From: Ignavibacteria bacterium
GTDB lineage: Bacteria > Bacteroidota > Ignavibacteria > Ignavibacteriales > SURF-24
Assembly (NCBI GenBank): GCA_025612375.1
Contig: JAAXKN010000002.1
Coordinates: forward strand, 124,001 to 188,000
Direction: 5' to 3'
DNA length: 64,000 nucleotides
Shown here: one piece after another, positions 10,138 to 18,711 of the stretch
How the letters are laid out: every line of letters begins with the position of its first letter
Numbering within the stretch: the first letter of the stretch is position 1
The notes under the pieces: model-generated
The model's input: the letters and a program-made list of their open reading frames with translations, nothing else
Told to the model about the DNA's origin: nothing
Databases searched by the model: none
Position numbers and translations under genes: made by a program

Positions 10138-11331
10138 ATGAAAGCTTTATTACTTGAAAATATACATCCCTGTGCAAATGAGGTTCTGAAGAAAAGAGGT
10201 GTGGAAGTTGAAACCCACAAAGGGAGCCTTTCTGAAGACGAGCTGATTGAGGCGCTTCAGGGGGTTTCACTGCTCGGAATCCGCTCGAGAACCTATTTAA
10301 CCAAAAAAGTATTTGAAAATGCACCCGATCTTCTGGCCGCCGGGGCCTATTGCATCGGCACCAACCAGATTGACCTTGACTCGGCCTCCAAAAAAGGCGT
10401 TGCGGTTTTTAACGCTCCTTACAGCAACACGCGCAGCGTGGCTGAAATAGTCATTGCTGAAATCATAATACTGATACGCCGCCTGCACGACAAGATCGTA
10501 AAGGCCCACGAGGGGATATGGGATAAGTCGGCTGAAAACGCCCGCGAGGTAAGAGGCAAAAAGCTCGGAATTATAGGCTACGGGAACATAGGAAGCCAGG
10601 TTTCAATGCTTGCCGAGGCGATGGGAATGGATGTTTACTACTATGACGTGGTTGATAAGCTGACAATCGGAAACGCAACTAGGATGTCTTTTCTTGAGGA
10701 TATGCTGAGAATTGTGGACGTGGTTACAGTGCACGTGGACGGCAACCCGGCAAACAGGAACCTTATAGGCGAAAAAGAATTTGAAATCATGAAAGACGGG
10801 GTCATACTGCTTAACTTAAGCCGCGGCTTTGTTGTGGATGTGGAAGCCCTGAAGGAAAATATTTTAAGCGGTAAAGTTGCCGGAGCCTCACTGGACGTCT
10901 TCCCGGAAGAGCCGAAAGACGCCAACGAAAGGTTTGTTTCCCCATTGCAGCACCTGCCTAATGTTCTTCTGACTCCTCATATTGGCGGAAGCACCGAGGA
11001 GGCACAGTATAACATAGGGGAATTTGTCTCCAGCAAACTTCTTGAATATGTTTACACCGGGAGCACCTTTACGAGCGTCAACTTCCCGAAAATTCAGCTG
11101 CCCTCTATCAGCGATGTACAGAGGCTGCTGCACGTTCATGAGAACGTTCCGGGCGTACTGTCGCAGATTAACGCCATTTTTGCGCGCAACGACGTTAACG
11201 TGGTCTCGCAGTACTTAAGGACCAACGAGAAGATAGGTTACGTTATTGCAGACGTGGATACAAAGTACAAAGATTCGCTCTTTGATGACCTGAAGCAGGT
11301 TGTACGCACAATTAAAGTAAGAATACTCTAA
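10138..11331 (+). CDS. serA: D-3-phosphoglycerate dehydrogenase
   Basis: First enzyme of serine synthesis: oxidises 3-phosphoglycerate to 3-phosphohydroxypyruvate with NAD. At 397 residues it has the substrate domain, the Rossmann domain (GYGNIGSQ near 147-154), catalytic R229 in NLSRGF and H281 in TPHIGGSTEEAQ, and a C-terminal ACT domain from about residue 325 (ENVPGVLSQINAIF). This is the short E. coli-like form, usually inhibited by serine. ogt follows after 10 bases and may be cotranscribed. Confidence 0.95.
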   Translation: MKALLLENIHPCANEVLKKRGVEVETHKGSLSEDELIEALQGVSLLGIRSRTYLTKKVFENAPDLLAAGAYCIGTNQIDLDSASKKGVAVFNAPYSNTRSVAEIVIAEIIILIRRLHDKIVKAHEGIWDKSAENAREVRGKKLGIIGYGNIGSQVSMLAEAMGMDVYYYDVVDKLTIGNATRMSFLEDMLRIVDVVTVHVDGNPANRNLIGEKEFEIMKDGVILLNLSRGFVVDVEALKENILSGKVAGASLDVFPEEPKDANERFVSPLQHLPNVLLTPHIGGSTEEAQYNIGEFVSSKLLEYVYTGSTFTSVNFPKIQLPSISDVQRLLHVHENVPGVLSQINAIFARNDVNVVSQYLRTNEKIGYVIADVDTKYKDSLFDDLKQVVRTIKVRIL

Positions 11332-11341
11332 AGGTTAATAT

Positions 11342-11809
11342 ATGCCTGAAGCATATTACAAATCCCCTTTCGGATGGCTTAAGCTTAAGGCCGGTGATGA
11401 GGCTCTTAATGCAATTGAGTTCATAGAGGGAGGCGGGTATACTTCAGGCAGTGACCATCCGGTCTTAAAGGAAACCCTACGGCAGCTTGATGAATATTTT
11501 AAGTCTGAAAGGAAAACTTTTGATCTAAAACTTGAGCCTGAAGGCACGCCTTTTCAGAAGAGGGTCTGGAATGAGCTCCTTAAAATTCCTTTCGGCAGCA
11601 CAATAACGTATCTTGAACTTGCCCGGCGCCTGGGTGATGAAAAAGTTATACGGGCAGCCGGTACGGCAAACGGGAGAAATCCCATTCCGGTTGTTATCCC
11701 CTGCCACCGTGTAATCGGCAGCAGCGGCAAGCTGGTCGGCTATGCGGGCGGGCTTCAAATAAAAGAGTGGCTCCTCAGGCACGAAGGGAGTTTTATGGAA
11801 TTATTCTGA
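11342..11809 (+). CDS. ogt: Methylated-DNA-protein cysteine methyltransferase
   Basis: A 155-residue suicide repair protein that takes methyl groups from O6-methylguanine onto its own cysteine. The active-site motif IPCHRVIG carries the acceptor C121. Upstream are the DNA-binding helix region (GTPFQKRVWNELLKIPFGSTITY) and the recognition helix segment with RAAGTANGRNP. The length fits the Ogt form without the Ada N-terminal domain. It lies 10 bases after serA. Confidence 0.95.
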   Translation: MPEAYYKSPFGWLKLKAGDEALNAIEFIEGGGYTSGSDHPVLKETLRQLDEYFKSERKTFDLKLEPEGTPFQKRVWNELLKIPFGSTITYLELARRLGDEKVIRAAGTANGRNPIPVVIPCHRVIGSSGKLVGYAGGLQIKEWLLRHEGSFMELF

Positions 11810-11887
11810 CTGCTGTTTTTTTTGCAGTGCCGCCTATAATCGCAGCTGTTACCTCTTCAATTTACCTGATGAATCTCTTAAGTATTA

Positions 11888-12163
11888 CTAATAATCCCTT
11901 CTTCTGTAGTATCTTCTTCCGCCGGGCGACATATCGATAAGGAGTGCTATTACAAGACCGATTATGGGAACCGTGCCCCAGGAATTATCGAAGAAGTGAA
12001 AGACCACGCTGTACCACAGAAGTGTTACAGGAAGGAAAATAAAACCCAGAATGGGCCAGAGTAAGGTATGAAACATGCCGTTAAACCAGTTTGTTAAAAA
12101 CCACAAGAGGGCTATGGAAACTCTTGGTATGAGGACTGCAAAGATCAGTATTAAGTAGATCAT
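11888..12163 (-). CDS. Small hypothetical membrane protein
   Basis: A 91-residue protein with about three hydrophobic segments (MIYLILIFAVLIPRVSIALL; LLWPILGFIFLPVTLLWYSV; VPIIGLVIALLID) and a basic tail ending RRYYRRRDY. I do not recognise a named family. The start is placed at 12163 because aaggaag lies seven bases upstream on the minus strand; the longer frame to 12265 would add 34 polar residues with no signal. It points away from the histidine operon, so the region 12164-12300 holds divergent control sequences. Confidence 0.7.
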   Translation of the reverse strand: MIYLILIFAVLIPRVSIALLWFLTNWFNGMFHTLLWPILGFIFLPVTLLWYSVVFHFFDNSWGTVPIIGLVIALLIDMSPGGRRYYRRRDY

Positions 12164-12296
12164 ATCTTTCTTCCTTATGGCTCTTTCATAATAATCTATA
12201 ATAATATTAAGTAATAATAAAACTTTAAATTCATGCAAAAAATTGCGGAAAAAACTTCCTTCCATGCAATTTATTTACATATGAAGCCAAAAATGC

Positions 12297-12328
12297 TTTG
12301 AAATACAGGATTAATTTTCATAGATTTG
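12297..12328 (+). promoter_or_regulatory. Promoter of the histidine operon (Bacteroidota type)
   Basis: TTTG at 12297-12300 and TAGATTTG at 12321-12328 are separated by 20 bases, matching the TTTG (-33) and TAnnTTTG (-7) pattern of Bacteroidota housekeeping promoters. Transcription would begin near 12333-12336, just before the leader peptide. Confidence 0.7.
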
Positions 12329-12360
12329 ATTTATCAGTTATGAAAAACATTAATTTTAAT

Positions 12361-12447
12361 ATGACCCATTCAACCGGCTGCCTTAAAGCGGCTTTACATC
12401 ATCATGCTCATCATCTTAACTGCATTGCCGGTGTCGGATTGTATTAA
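12361..12447 (+). CDS. hisL: Histidine operon leader peptide
   Basis: A short frame reading MTHSTGCLKAAL, then HHHAHH, then LNCIAGVGLY and stop: 28 residues with five His codons in a six-codon run (12397-12414) plus one near the start. A longer in-frame version from ATG 12340 (35 residues) is possible, but the predicted RNA start leaves it almost leaderless. The position between a promoter and a terminator directly before hisG, and the composition, mark it as the sensor of a His-tRNA-controlled attenuator. No clear ribosome binding site is visible, as is common in Bacteroidota. Confidence 0.85.
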   Translation: MTHSTGCLKAALHHHAHHLNCIAGVGLY

Positions 12448-12507
12448 ACTCTATAAAAAAGTTTGAATTTTAATAACCCCGACACACTTGCCGGGGTTTT
12501 TTGTTTT
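12373..12507 (+). promoter_or_regulatory. Histidine attenuator (alternative RNA structures)
   Basis: Three mutually exclusive pairings can be read. Region 1 ACCGGC (12373-12378) pairs with region 2 GCCGGT (12427-12432). Region 2 GTGTCGG (12431-12437) pairs with region 3 CCGACAC (12479-12485). Region 3 AACCCCG (12475-12481) pairs with CGGGGTT (12492-12498) to form the terminator. A ribosome stalled on the His codons frees region 2 to capture region 3 and prevents termination; one that reaches the stop at 12447 covers region 2 and allows it. Confidence 0.85.
12475..12507 (+). terminator. Attenuator terminator before hisG
   Basis: aaccccg/cggggtt stem with a ten-base loop and the tail ttttttgttttt. 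It ends 26 bases before the hisG start. Confidence 0.88.
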
Positions 12508-12532
12508 TAAAGAATAAGGATTAAAAATAATA

Positions 12533-13402
12533 ATGGAAAACGGGAACTTAAAGCTGGCTATTCAAAAGAAAGGAAGACTTTCTGAAAAATCGCTCGAACT
12601 GATGAAACTTTGCGGGCTGGATATAGAAAACTATTCTGACAGGCTTATCGTCTCTGCCAAGAACCACAAGCTGGATCTTTTATTCTTAAGGGATGATGAC
12701 ATACCTGAGTATGTTCAGGACGGCGTTGCGGATATTGGCATTGTAGGCGAGGATGTGGTTTATGAAAAACAGGCAAATATTACGGTAAGCGAAAAGCTGG
12801 GCTTCGGAAAATGCAAGCTCATGATTGCCGCACCGCAAAACGGGCTTCCCAAAACGCTCGAAGACATTAACGGCAAGACCATCGCAACCTCTTACCCCAA
12901 CATCTTAAAACTCTTCCTCAGCGCAAATAACCTCCAGGCTAAAATAATTGAAATCAGCGGATCTGTTGAAATTGCCCCCTCGCTCGGCGTGGCAGACCTT
13001 ATATGCGACATCGTCTCAACGGGCAACACGCTCATGATGAATAAGCTCGCGAAGTCGTTTAACGTTTTTGACTCGGAAGCAGTTTTAATTTCCAACAACG
13101 CCCTTAAGAAAAATGAGGAGAAGTATGCAATTCTTCAGGACCTGATAGGCAGAATGAGAAGCGTGCTCTCGGCAAAGAAATCGAAGTATCTTATGATGAA
13201 TATACCGAAGGATTCTCTTGAAAGGATTTCAGAAATTATTCCTTCGCTTAAAAGCCCCACTGTGCTTCACCTTGCAGACGAGGCTTCACTTGCCGTTCAT
13301 GCCGTAATTCCGGCAGACCGCTTCTGGAGCATTGTTAACGACCTTAAGGATGCAGGAGCAACGGGAATCCTTCTTCTGCCGATTGAAAATATGATATTCT
13401 GA
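12533..13402 (+). CDS. hisG: ATP phosphoribosyltransferase, long form
   Basis: First step of histidine synthesis: joins ATP and PRPP. It has 289 residues, so it is the long HisG with a C-terminal ACT-like regulatory domain (from about residue 215, KYLMMNIPKDSLERISEI to the end) that normally binds histidine for feedback inhibition and needs no HisZ. The catalytic part shows LAIQKKGRLSEKSLELMK, the GVADIGIVGEDVV motif and the PRPP loop DIVSTGNTLMMNKL. It is the first gene of an eight-gene operon under the attenuator. Confidence 0.96.
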   Translation: MENGNLKLAIQKKGRLSEKSLELMKLCGLDIENYSDRLIVSAKNHKLDLLFLRDDDIPEYVQDGVADIGIVGEDVVYEKQANITVSEKLGFGKCKLMIAAPQNGLPKTLEDINGKTIATSYPNILKLFLSANNLQAKIIEISGSVEIAPSLGVADLICDIVSTGNTLMMNKLAKSFNVFDSEAVLISNNALKKNEEKYAILQDLIGRMRSVLSAKKSKYLMMNIPKDSLERISEIIPSLKSPTVLHLADEASLAVHAVIPADRFWSIVNDLKDAGATGILLLPIENMIF

Positions 13403-13424
13403 AACTAAACGGATTGGACTAAAA

Positions 13425-14714
13425 ATGAAAATCTATAATTTCAGGAATTTAGACCCAAAGGAAAAAGAAAGCCTTTTAAGACGCCCGGCAATAGACTTAT
13501 CGAAGTCTTTTGAAGCCGTAAGGCCTATCTTAAGTGAGATAAAAACTATGGGTCTTGAGGCTGCACTTAAATATGCCGCGAAGTTTGACCATTTTTCGGG
13601 AGAGAACCTCCTGGTATCCAGGGCTGAGTTCGATGAGGCCGAGAAAAATCTGGATAGTGAGGTAAAGCGTGCAATAAAAAAAGCAGCCGACAACATCCAG
13701 AAATTCCACATCAAGCAGATGCCTAAGCCGTACGCGACTGAAACTATGGAAGGAATTTTCTGCTCAAGAGAATACAGGGCAATTGAAAATGTGGGGCTCT
13801 ATATCCCGGGCGGAAGCGCCGTACTGCCCTCAACAATGCTAATGCTTGGAATACCGGCACGCATTGCGGGCTGCAGAAGAATTGTTGCCGTCTCCCCTTC
13901 AAAAGATAACAGGGTTAACGATGCGCTTCTTTATGCGGCAAAGTACCTGGAGATAACCGAGTTCTATAAAATAGGAGGCTCTCAGGCAATAGGGCTTCTG
14001 GCTTACGGCGACAAGGAGTTTCCGAAGGTAAATAAAATATTCGGTCCCGGCAACCAGTATGTTACGGCGGCCAAGCTCCTGGTAAGCATAGACCTTGAGG
14101 GCTGCCCGATTGATATGCCCGCGGGTCCAAGCGAGGTGCTGGTAATTGCGGATGAGTCTTCGGAGCCGTCTTTTATAGCAGCGGATCTTCTGTCGCAGGC
14201 TGAGCACGGAAGTGACTCACAGGTGGTGCTTGTTACAACCTCGCAGAAGGTTTTGTCAGGCGTGCTTGAACAGCTGGAGCTCCAGCTGCAGCTTCTTCCA
14301 AGAAAAGACACGGCTATTAAGGCGCTTGAATCATCTTTTGCCCTTGTAACTGAAAACGTGGAGGATGCCTTTACTTTCAGCAACATGTACGCCCCTGAGC
14401 ATCTTATTCTCCACCTTGAAGAGCCGGAGCAGTATAAGGCGCTAGTAAATAATGCGGGCTCGGTTTTCTTAGGCGGATACTCCCCTGAAAGCGCGGGCGA
14501 CTATGCCTCAGGCACAAACCATTCACTCCCCACATACGGCTATGCAAAGTCTTTTGGAGGAGTTACGGTTGAAAGCTTTATGAAAACAATGACATTCCAA
14601 AAATTAACGCGTGAGGGCTTAAAGAGCATCTCGGGGGCAGTTGAAACCCTGGCCGAGACGGAATCTTTAAGAGCACACAAGAACGCTGTAACTATAAGGT
14701 TAAATCAATTATGA
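13425..14714 (+). CDS. hisD: Histidinol dehydrogenase
   Basis: Last two oxidations of the pathway, histidinol to histidine, with NAD and zinc. The 429 residues include the expected signatures: GLYIPGGSAVLPSTMLMLG, KIFGPGNQYVTAAK, the zinc-ligand segment SQAEHGSDSQVVLV (Gln and His), APEHLIL with the catalytic Glu-His pair, AGDYASGTNHSLPT (zinc-binding Asp), and the C-terminal RAHKNAV histidine. It lies 22 bases after hisG and overlaps hisC by four bases (ATGA). Confidence 0.97.
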   Translation: MKIYNFRNLDPKEKESLLRRPAIDLSKSFEAVRPILSEIKTMGLEAALKYAAKFDHFSGENLLVSRAEFDEAEKNLDSEVKRAIKKAADNIQKFHIKQMPKPYATETMEGIFCSREYRAIENVGLYIPGGSAVLPSTMLMLGIPARIAGCRRIVAVSPSKDNRVNDALLYAAKYLEITEFYKIGGSQAIGLLAYGDKEFPKVNKIFGPGNQYVTAAKLLVSIDLEGCPIDMPAGPSEVLVIADESSEPSFIAADLLSQAEHGSDSQVVLVTTSQKVLSGVLEQLELQLQLLPRKDTAIKALESSFALVTENVEDAFTFSNMYAPEHLILHLEEPEQYKALVNNAGSVFLGGYSPESAGDYASGTNHSLPTYGYAKSFGGVTVESFMKTMTFQKLTREGLKSISGAVETLAETESLRAHKNAVTIRLNQL

Positions 14715-15757
14715 TAGAAAAGTTAGCCAGAAAAAATATACTGAACCTGAAGCCGTATACTTCGGCAAGGGACATGTATTCAAAGGGAATACTCCTGGAT
14801 GCAAATGAAAACAGCCTGGGATCTACGGCTGAATACTACGAGGATCTTTATCTTAACCGCTACCCCGACCCTCACCAGGAGGACCTGAAAAAAGCGGCAG
14901 GAGAATACCTGGGCGTTGAGGGGAAAAACCTCTTCTTCGGCGTTGGCTCCGACGAGATTATAGACCTTATAATCAGGATCTTCTGCGAGCCGAAAGAAGA
15001 CTCGGTTATGATACTGGATCCCACATACGGCATGTACCAGGTGGCCTGCGACATAAATAACGTAAAGACAAAGTCAGTAAACCTGACCGAAGAGTTTCAG
15101 ATAGATTTTGAAGCCGTAAAAAAGAATTTCGATGAGACGGTTAAAGTTATTTTCCTCTGCTCGCCAAATAATCCGACGGGCAACCTGTTAAAGAAAAGTG
15201 ACGTCATAAAGCTTGCTGAGAGCTTCAATGCCATCATTGCTGTTGACGAAGCCTATGTTGATTTTGCAGGGGATAATTCATTTATTAAAGAGGTTAATAG
15301 CCATGAGAACCTGGTCATAATCAGAACCTTCTCCAAGGCGTGGGGACTTGCGGGCATAAGGCTCGGTTTCTGTGTGGCAAATGAAGAGGTAATTCAGCTC
15401 CTGTTCAAGGTTAAAGCCCCCTATAACGTCAGTTCACTTACAAGGCAGGCCGTGATCGGTGCTATTGGAAACTACGGGAAAAAAGACGAGTTTGTTCAAA
15501 AGCTCATCTCAGAAAGGGAGCGCGTTAAAAATGAGCTCATGAAAATTCCGGGCATATTAAAAGTCTATCCTTCAGACGCCAACTACCTTCTTTTTAAGTG
15601 CAGGGATGCAAAGCTCATTCAGAAGAAAATGGCAGACGAAGGGGTTATAATACGCGACAGGAGCTCCTACGAGATGCTTGAGGGATGCCTCAGGGTTTCA
15701 ATAGGTACAGAATATGAAAACAATAAATTTCTGGACATAATTAAAAAACTCTTATAA
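14711..15757 (+). CDS. hisC: Histidinol-phosphate aminotransferase
   Basis: PLP enzyme of fold type I that transaminates imidazole acetol phosphate with glutamate. Within 348 residues are LDANENSLG near the start, FGVGSDEIIDLIIR, SPNNPTGN, DEAYVDF, and the Schiff-base lysine K209 in RTFSKAWGLAGIRLG. It is translationally coupled to hisD by a four-base overlap. Confidence 0.96.
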   Translation: MIEKLARKNILNLKPYTSARDMYSKGILLDANENSLGSTAEYYEDLYLNRYPDPHQEDLKKAAGEYLGVEGKNLFFGVGSDEIIDLIIRIFCEPKEDSVMILDPTYGMYQVACDINNVKTKSVNLTEEFQIDFEAVKKNFDETVKVIFLCSPNNPTGNLLKKSDVIKLAESFNAIIAVDEAYVDFAGDNSFIKEVNSHENLVIIRTFSKAWGLAGIRLGFCVANEEVIQLLFKVKAPYNVSSLTRQAVIGAIGNYGKKDEFVQKLISERERVKNELMKIPGILKVYPSDANYLLFKCRDAKLIQKKMADEGVIIRDRSSYEMLEGCLRVSIGTEYENNKFLDIIKKLL

Positions 15758-15766
15758 ATAAATCCA

Positions 15767-16660
15767 ATGAATAAAGTTGTAATAGATAAACAATTTTTTG
15801 ATCTTACCTCTCCTCTTTCAGGGGGGCTTGTTACGGGCTTAAAAAAGCTGAGCCGCAAGGGCCTTCTTCTTGAAGTAAAGAACGGAAAAATCAGTGGCGC
15901 CCTGGAAAAGGTGCTTACGCTGGAGGCAATTAGTCTCGGCAAGGCTTCAGACGGAAGCACGGGGGATTTTTATATAACAGCCTCCGGGAGTTCAGAGCCC
16001 GGTGGCGGTATAATAGCCGTAAAAGAAGGGTCGAAGACGGACACTTTCGGCAAAGCAGCCCAACAGGTTATAAAAAGCCTGAGGCACTCCATAAAGACGA
16101 GGAAGACAAAAGAGACCGATATAAATGTTGAAGTTTCTTTAGACGGTGAGGGCATTTCTGAAATCTCAACCGGCGTCGGGTTTTTTGACCATATGCTAGA
16201 GCAGATTTCAAAGCATGCCAACATAGACCTCAAGGTTCAGGTTAAAGGGGATCTTTTTGTGGATGAACACCATACGGTTGAGGATACCGGCATAACGCTG
16301 GGCCAGGCGATAAGCGAAGCCCTGGGAGACAAACTCGGCATCAAGCGCTACGGGTTTTTCCTCCCCATGGATGAATCCAGTGCAAAATGCGCAATTGACT
16401 TAGGGGGCAGGACGTACCTCAACTTCAAGTGCAAATTCAAAAGAGAGAAAGTAGGCGACTTCCCCGTTGAGCTGACAGAGGAATTTTTCCGCGGACTCTC
16501 CTCCGGCCTCAAGGCAAACGTATTCCTGAGGGCCAAGGGGAAAAACGACCACCATAAGATTGAAGCCATGTTTAAGGCTTTTGCAAAAGCCTTAAATGAG
16601 GCCCTGAGGATGGATGAAAGAAATGAAGATAAATTACCATCAACAAAAGGAGTTTTATGA
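15767..16660 (+). CDS. hisB: Imidazoleglycerol-phosphate dehydratase with degenerate N-terminal extension
   Basis: Dehydrates imidazole glycerol phosphate; manganese-dependent. Residues from about 108 to 297 are a full IGPD domain: STGVGFFDHMLEQISKHA, the metal-binding DEHHTVEDTG (H168, H169, E172), the second motif KNDHHKIEAMFKAF (H262, H263, E266), and the terminal PSTKGVL. The first 107 residues are extra. They begin VVIDKQFFDLTSPLSGGL and LKKLSRKGLLLEV, which line up loosely with the start of the HAD histidinol-phosphatase domain of bifunctional E. coli HisB, but the catalytic DxD, the TNQ segment and the CxC zinc loop are absent and the region is far shorter. I infer a decayed phosphatase domain. 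It overlaps hisH by four bases. Confidence 0.93.
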   Translation: MNKVVIDKQFFDLTSPLSGGLVTGLKKLSRKGLLLEVKNGKISGALEKVLTLEAISLGKASDGSTGDFYITASGSSEPGGGIIAVKEGSKTDTFGKAAQQVIKSLRHSIKTRKTKETDINVEVSLDGEGISEISTGVGFFDHMLEQISKHANIDLKVQVKGDLFVDEHHTVEDTGITLGQAISEALGDKLGIKRYGFFLPMDESSAKCAIDLGGRTYLNFKCKFKREKVGDFPVELTEEFFRGLSSGLKANVFLRAKGKNDHHKIEAMFKAFAKALNEALRMDERNEDKLPSTKGVL

Positions 16661-17241
16661 TAGCTCTTATTGACTATGACGCCGGAAATACCGCCTCGGT
16701 AGCCAACGCCCTGGAGAAGCTGGGGCACGAGTTTGTGCTAACCAACAAGGAGGCGGATATCTGCAGGGCGGATAAGGTTATATTCCCGGGGGTCGGAGAG
16801 GCATCATTTGCAATTAAGCAGCTTCACCGCTATAACTTGATTAATCTCTTAAGAATAGTTAAAAAGCCCCTTCTTGGCATATGTCTTGGGATGCAGCTCT
16901 TGAGTGAATATTCAACAGAAGGAAATATCCCGTGCTTGGGCGTTGTGCCGGGGAGGGTTGAGAAGTTCGATCCTGCAGAGGTTAACGTTCCGCATATGGG
17001 CTGGAATGAAGTTTTCCAGAAGAAGGAGAGCAAACTGTTTAAGGATATTAAAGACGGGGAGTTTTTCTACTTCGCAAATTCCTATTACCTGCCCGCGGGT
17101 GAATTTACAACCGCCGTGGCAAATCACGGCATCGATTTTACGGCAGCGTTGGAAAAAGATAATTATTACGGGATCCAGTTTCACCCGGAAAAGTCGGGCG
17201 AAGCGGGTCTTAAACTATTAAATAACTTTCTTGAAATATGA
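16657..17241 (+). CDS. hisH: Imidazole glycerol phosphate synthase, glutaminase subunit
   Basis: Class I glutamine amidotransferase that feeds ammonia to HisF. The triad is complete: C76 in GICLGMQLL, H176 and E178 in QFHPEKSGEAG; the oxyanion strand reads FPGVGEA. At 194 residues the length is normal. It overlaps hisB and hisA by four bases each, consistent with tight coupling. Confidence 0.96.
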   Translation: MIALIDYDAGNTASVANALEKLGHEFVLTNKEADICRADKVIFPGVGEASFAIKQLHRYNLINLLRIVKKPLLGICLGMQLLSEYSTEGNIPCLGVVPGRVEKFDPAEVNVPHMGWNEVFQKKESKLFKDIKDGEFFYFANSYYLPAGEFTTAVANHGIDFTAALEKDNYYGIQFHPEKSGEAGLKLLNNFLEI

Positions 17242-17954
17242 TTGTAATACCAGCAATAGATTTATATCAGAATAAAATTGTAAGACTTAAAGAAGGGGAT
17301 TTTAGTAAGGTCACCTTCTACGAAAACAGCCCGCTCGAGCAGGCAAGGATTTTTGAAGAGAGCGGATTCTCCTGGCTCCACATGGTGGATCTGGAGGGCT
17401 CCAGGACGGGCAGCGTCTCGGTGCTTGAGACTGTAAGGGAGATAAAAGCCAAGACAGGACTTAAGTTGGAGTTTGGCGGGGGCGTAAGGGATGAGGCTTC
17501 AGTGGCCAAAATCTTTTCCTCAGGCGCCGACCGTGTAATAATCGGGTCTTTATCGGTAGAAAATAAAAAGGAATTTGAAGCTATAGTTGAAAAGTACGGA
17601 GCAGAAAAGGTAGTGGTTGCAGCCGACGTTAAAGACGGCATGATTGCCGTCAGAGGGTGGACGGAGAAGACCGCGATGTCATTAAAAGACCATATTACGT
17701 ACTGCATGGGCCGGGGTGTGGATACTTTCCTTTGTACCGATATTTCGCGCGACGGAATGCTCTCGGGCACAAACATAAAACTCTACCAGGATATTATTAG
17801 TGAATTTCCGGGCATTAAGCTGATTGCCTCGGGAGGCATTAAGGATATTGAGGACGTCCGGAAAGTGGCGGAACTTAATGCTTACGCGGTTGTAGTAGGC
17901 AAGGCAATTTATGAAAACAGGATCAGCTTAAAGGAGCTTTCAGAAGTTGGTTAG
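17238..17954 (+). CDS. hisA: ProFAR isomerase
   Basis: TIM-barrel enzyme performing the Amadori rearrangement of ProFAR. The two catalytic aspartates are D8 ([14 protein letters not shown]) and D130 (VAADVKDG); the phosphate-binding loops GGGVRD and ASGGIKD are present. With 238 residues it matches the family. Its 3' end overlaps hisF by eight bases. Confidence 0.96.
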   Translation: MIVIPAIDLYQNKIVRLKEGDFSKVTFYENSPLEQARIFEESGFSWLHMVDLEGSRTGSVSVLETVREIKAKTGLKLEFGGGVRDEASVAKIFSSGADRVIIGSLSVENKKEFEAIVEKYGAEKVVVAADVKDGMIAVRGWTEKTAMSLKDHITYCMGRGVDTFLCTDISRDGMLSGTNIKLYQDIISEFPGIKLIASGGIKDIEDVRKVAELNAYAVVVGKAIYENRISLKELSEVG

Positions 17955-18702
17955 CAAAAGAATTATTCCGTGCCTGGACGTTAAAGACGGGAAAGTGGTT
18001 AAAGGGACGAACTTTGTAAATTTAATTGATGCCGGGGATGCAGTCAGTCTTGCAGAACGCTATAGCAGTGAAGGCGCAGATGAACTTGTATTCCTTGATA
18101 TAACGGCTTCGGCCGAGAAAAGAAAAACACTCCTGGGGCTGGTTGAAAAGGTGGCAAAGGCTATCCGGATCCCTTTTACAGTGGGCGGCGGCATTTCGGA
18201 GCTGAAGGACATTGAAAGCCTTCTTAAGGCCGGTGCCGACAAGGTATCGCTTAACTCATCAATTGTCCGCAATCCTGAGCTTATTACACAGGCCTCCAGG
18301 CGCTTCGGCAGCCAGGCCATAGTAGCTGCAATTGACGTAAAGCGGGCGGGCGGCCTCTATAAGGTTTATGTAAAAGGAGGACGCGAGGAAACTGAGCTCG
18401 AAGGCCTCAGCTGGTGCAAAAAGGCGGCTGAACTCGGGGCGGGTGAAATACTCCTTACCTCGATGGATAAAGACGGCACAAAGGATGGCTACGACGTGGA
18501 ATTCCTCCGGGAAATTACCTCGTCTGTAACAATTCCTGTTATCGCCTCGGGCGGAGCCGGGAAAAAAGAGGATTTCCTGGAGGCTTTCCTTAAGGCCAGG
18601 GTGGATGCCTGCCTGGCAGCAAGCCTGTTCCACTTCAGCATTCTGGAAATAAAAGAATTAAAAAAGTATCTAAAGGAAAATAATATAAAAGTAAGGCTTT
18701 AA
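17947..18702 (+). CDS. hisF: Imidazole glycerol phosphate synthase, cyclase subunit
   Basis: Cyclase that makes imidazole glycerol phosphate and AICAR from PRFAR and ammonia supplied by HisH. Catalytic D11 ([13 protein letters not shown]) and D130 (AAIDVKR) are present, as are FTVGGGI and [11 protein letters not shown]. Translation starts at a TTG inside the end of hisA; aaggag lies ten bases upstream and the family N-terminus [11 protein letters not shown] is reproduced exactly. Confidence 0.96.
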   Translation: MVSKRIIPCLDVKDGKVVKGTNFVNLIDAGDAVSLAERYSSEGADELVFLDITASAEKRKTLLGLVEKVAKAIRIPFTVGGGISELKDIESLLKAGADKVSLNSSIVRNPELITQASRRFGSQAIVAAIDVKRAGGLYKVYVKGGREETELEGLSWCKKAAELGAGEILLTSMDKDGTKDGYDVEFLREITSSVTIPVIASGGAGKKEDFLEAFLKARVDACLAASLFHFSILEIKELKKYLKENNIKVRL

Positions 18703-18711
18703 GGTTAAAAA

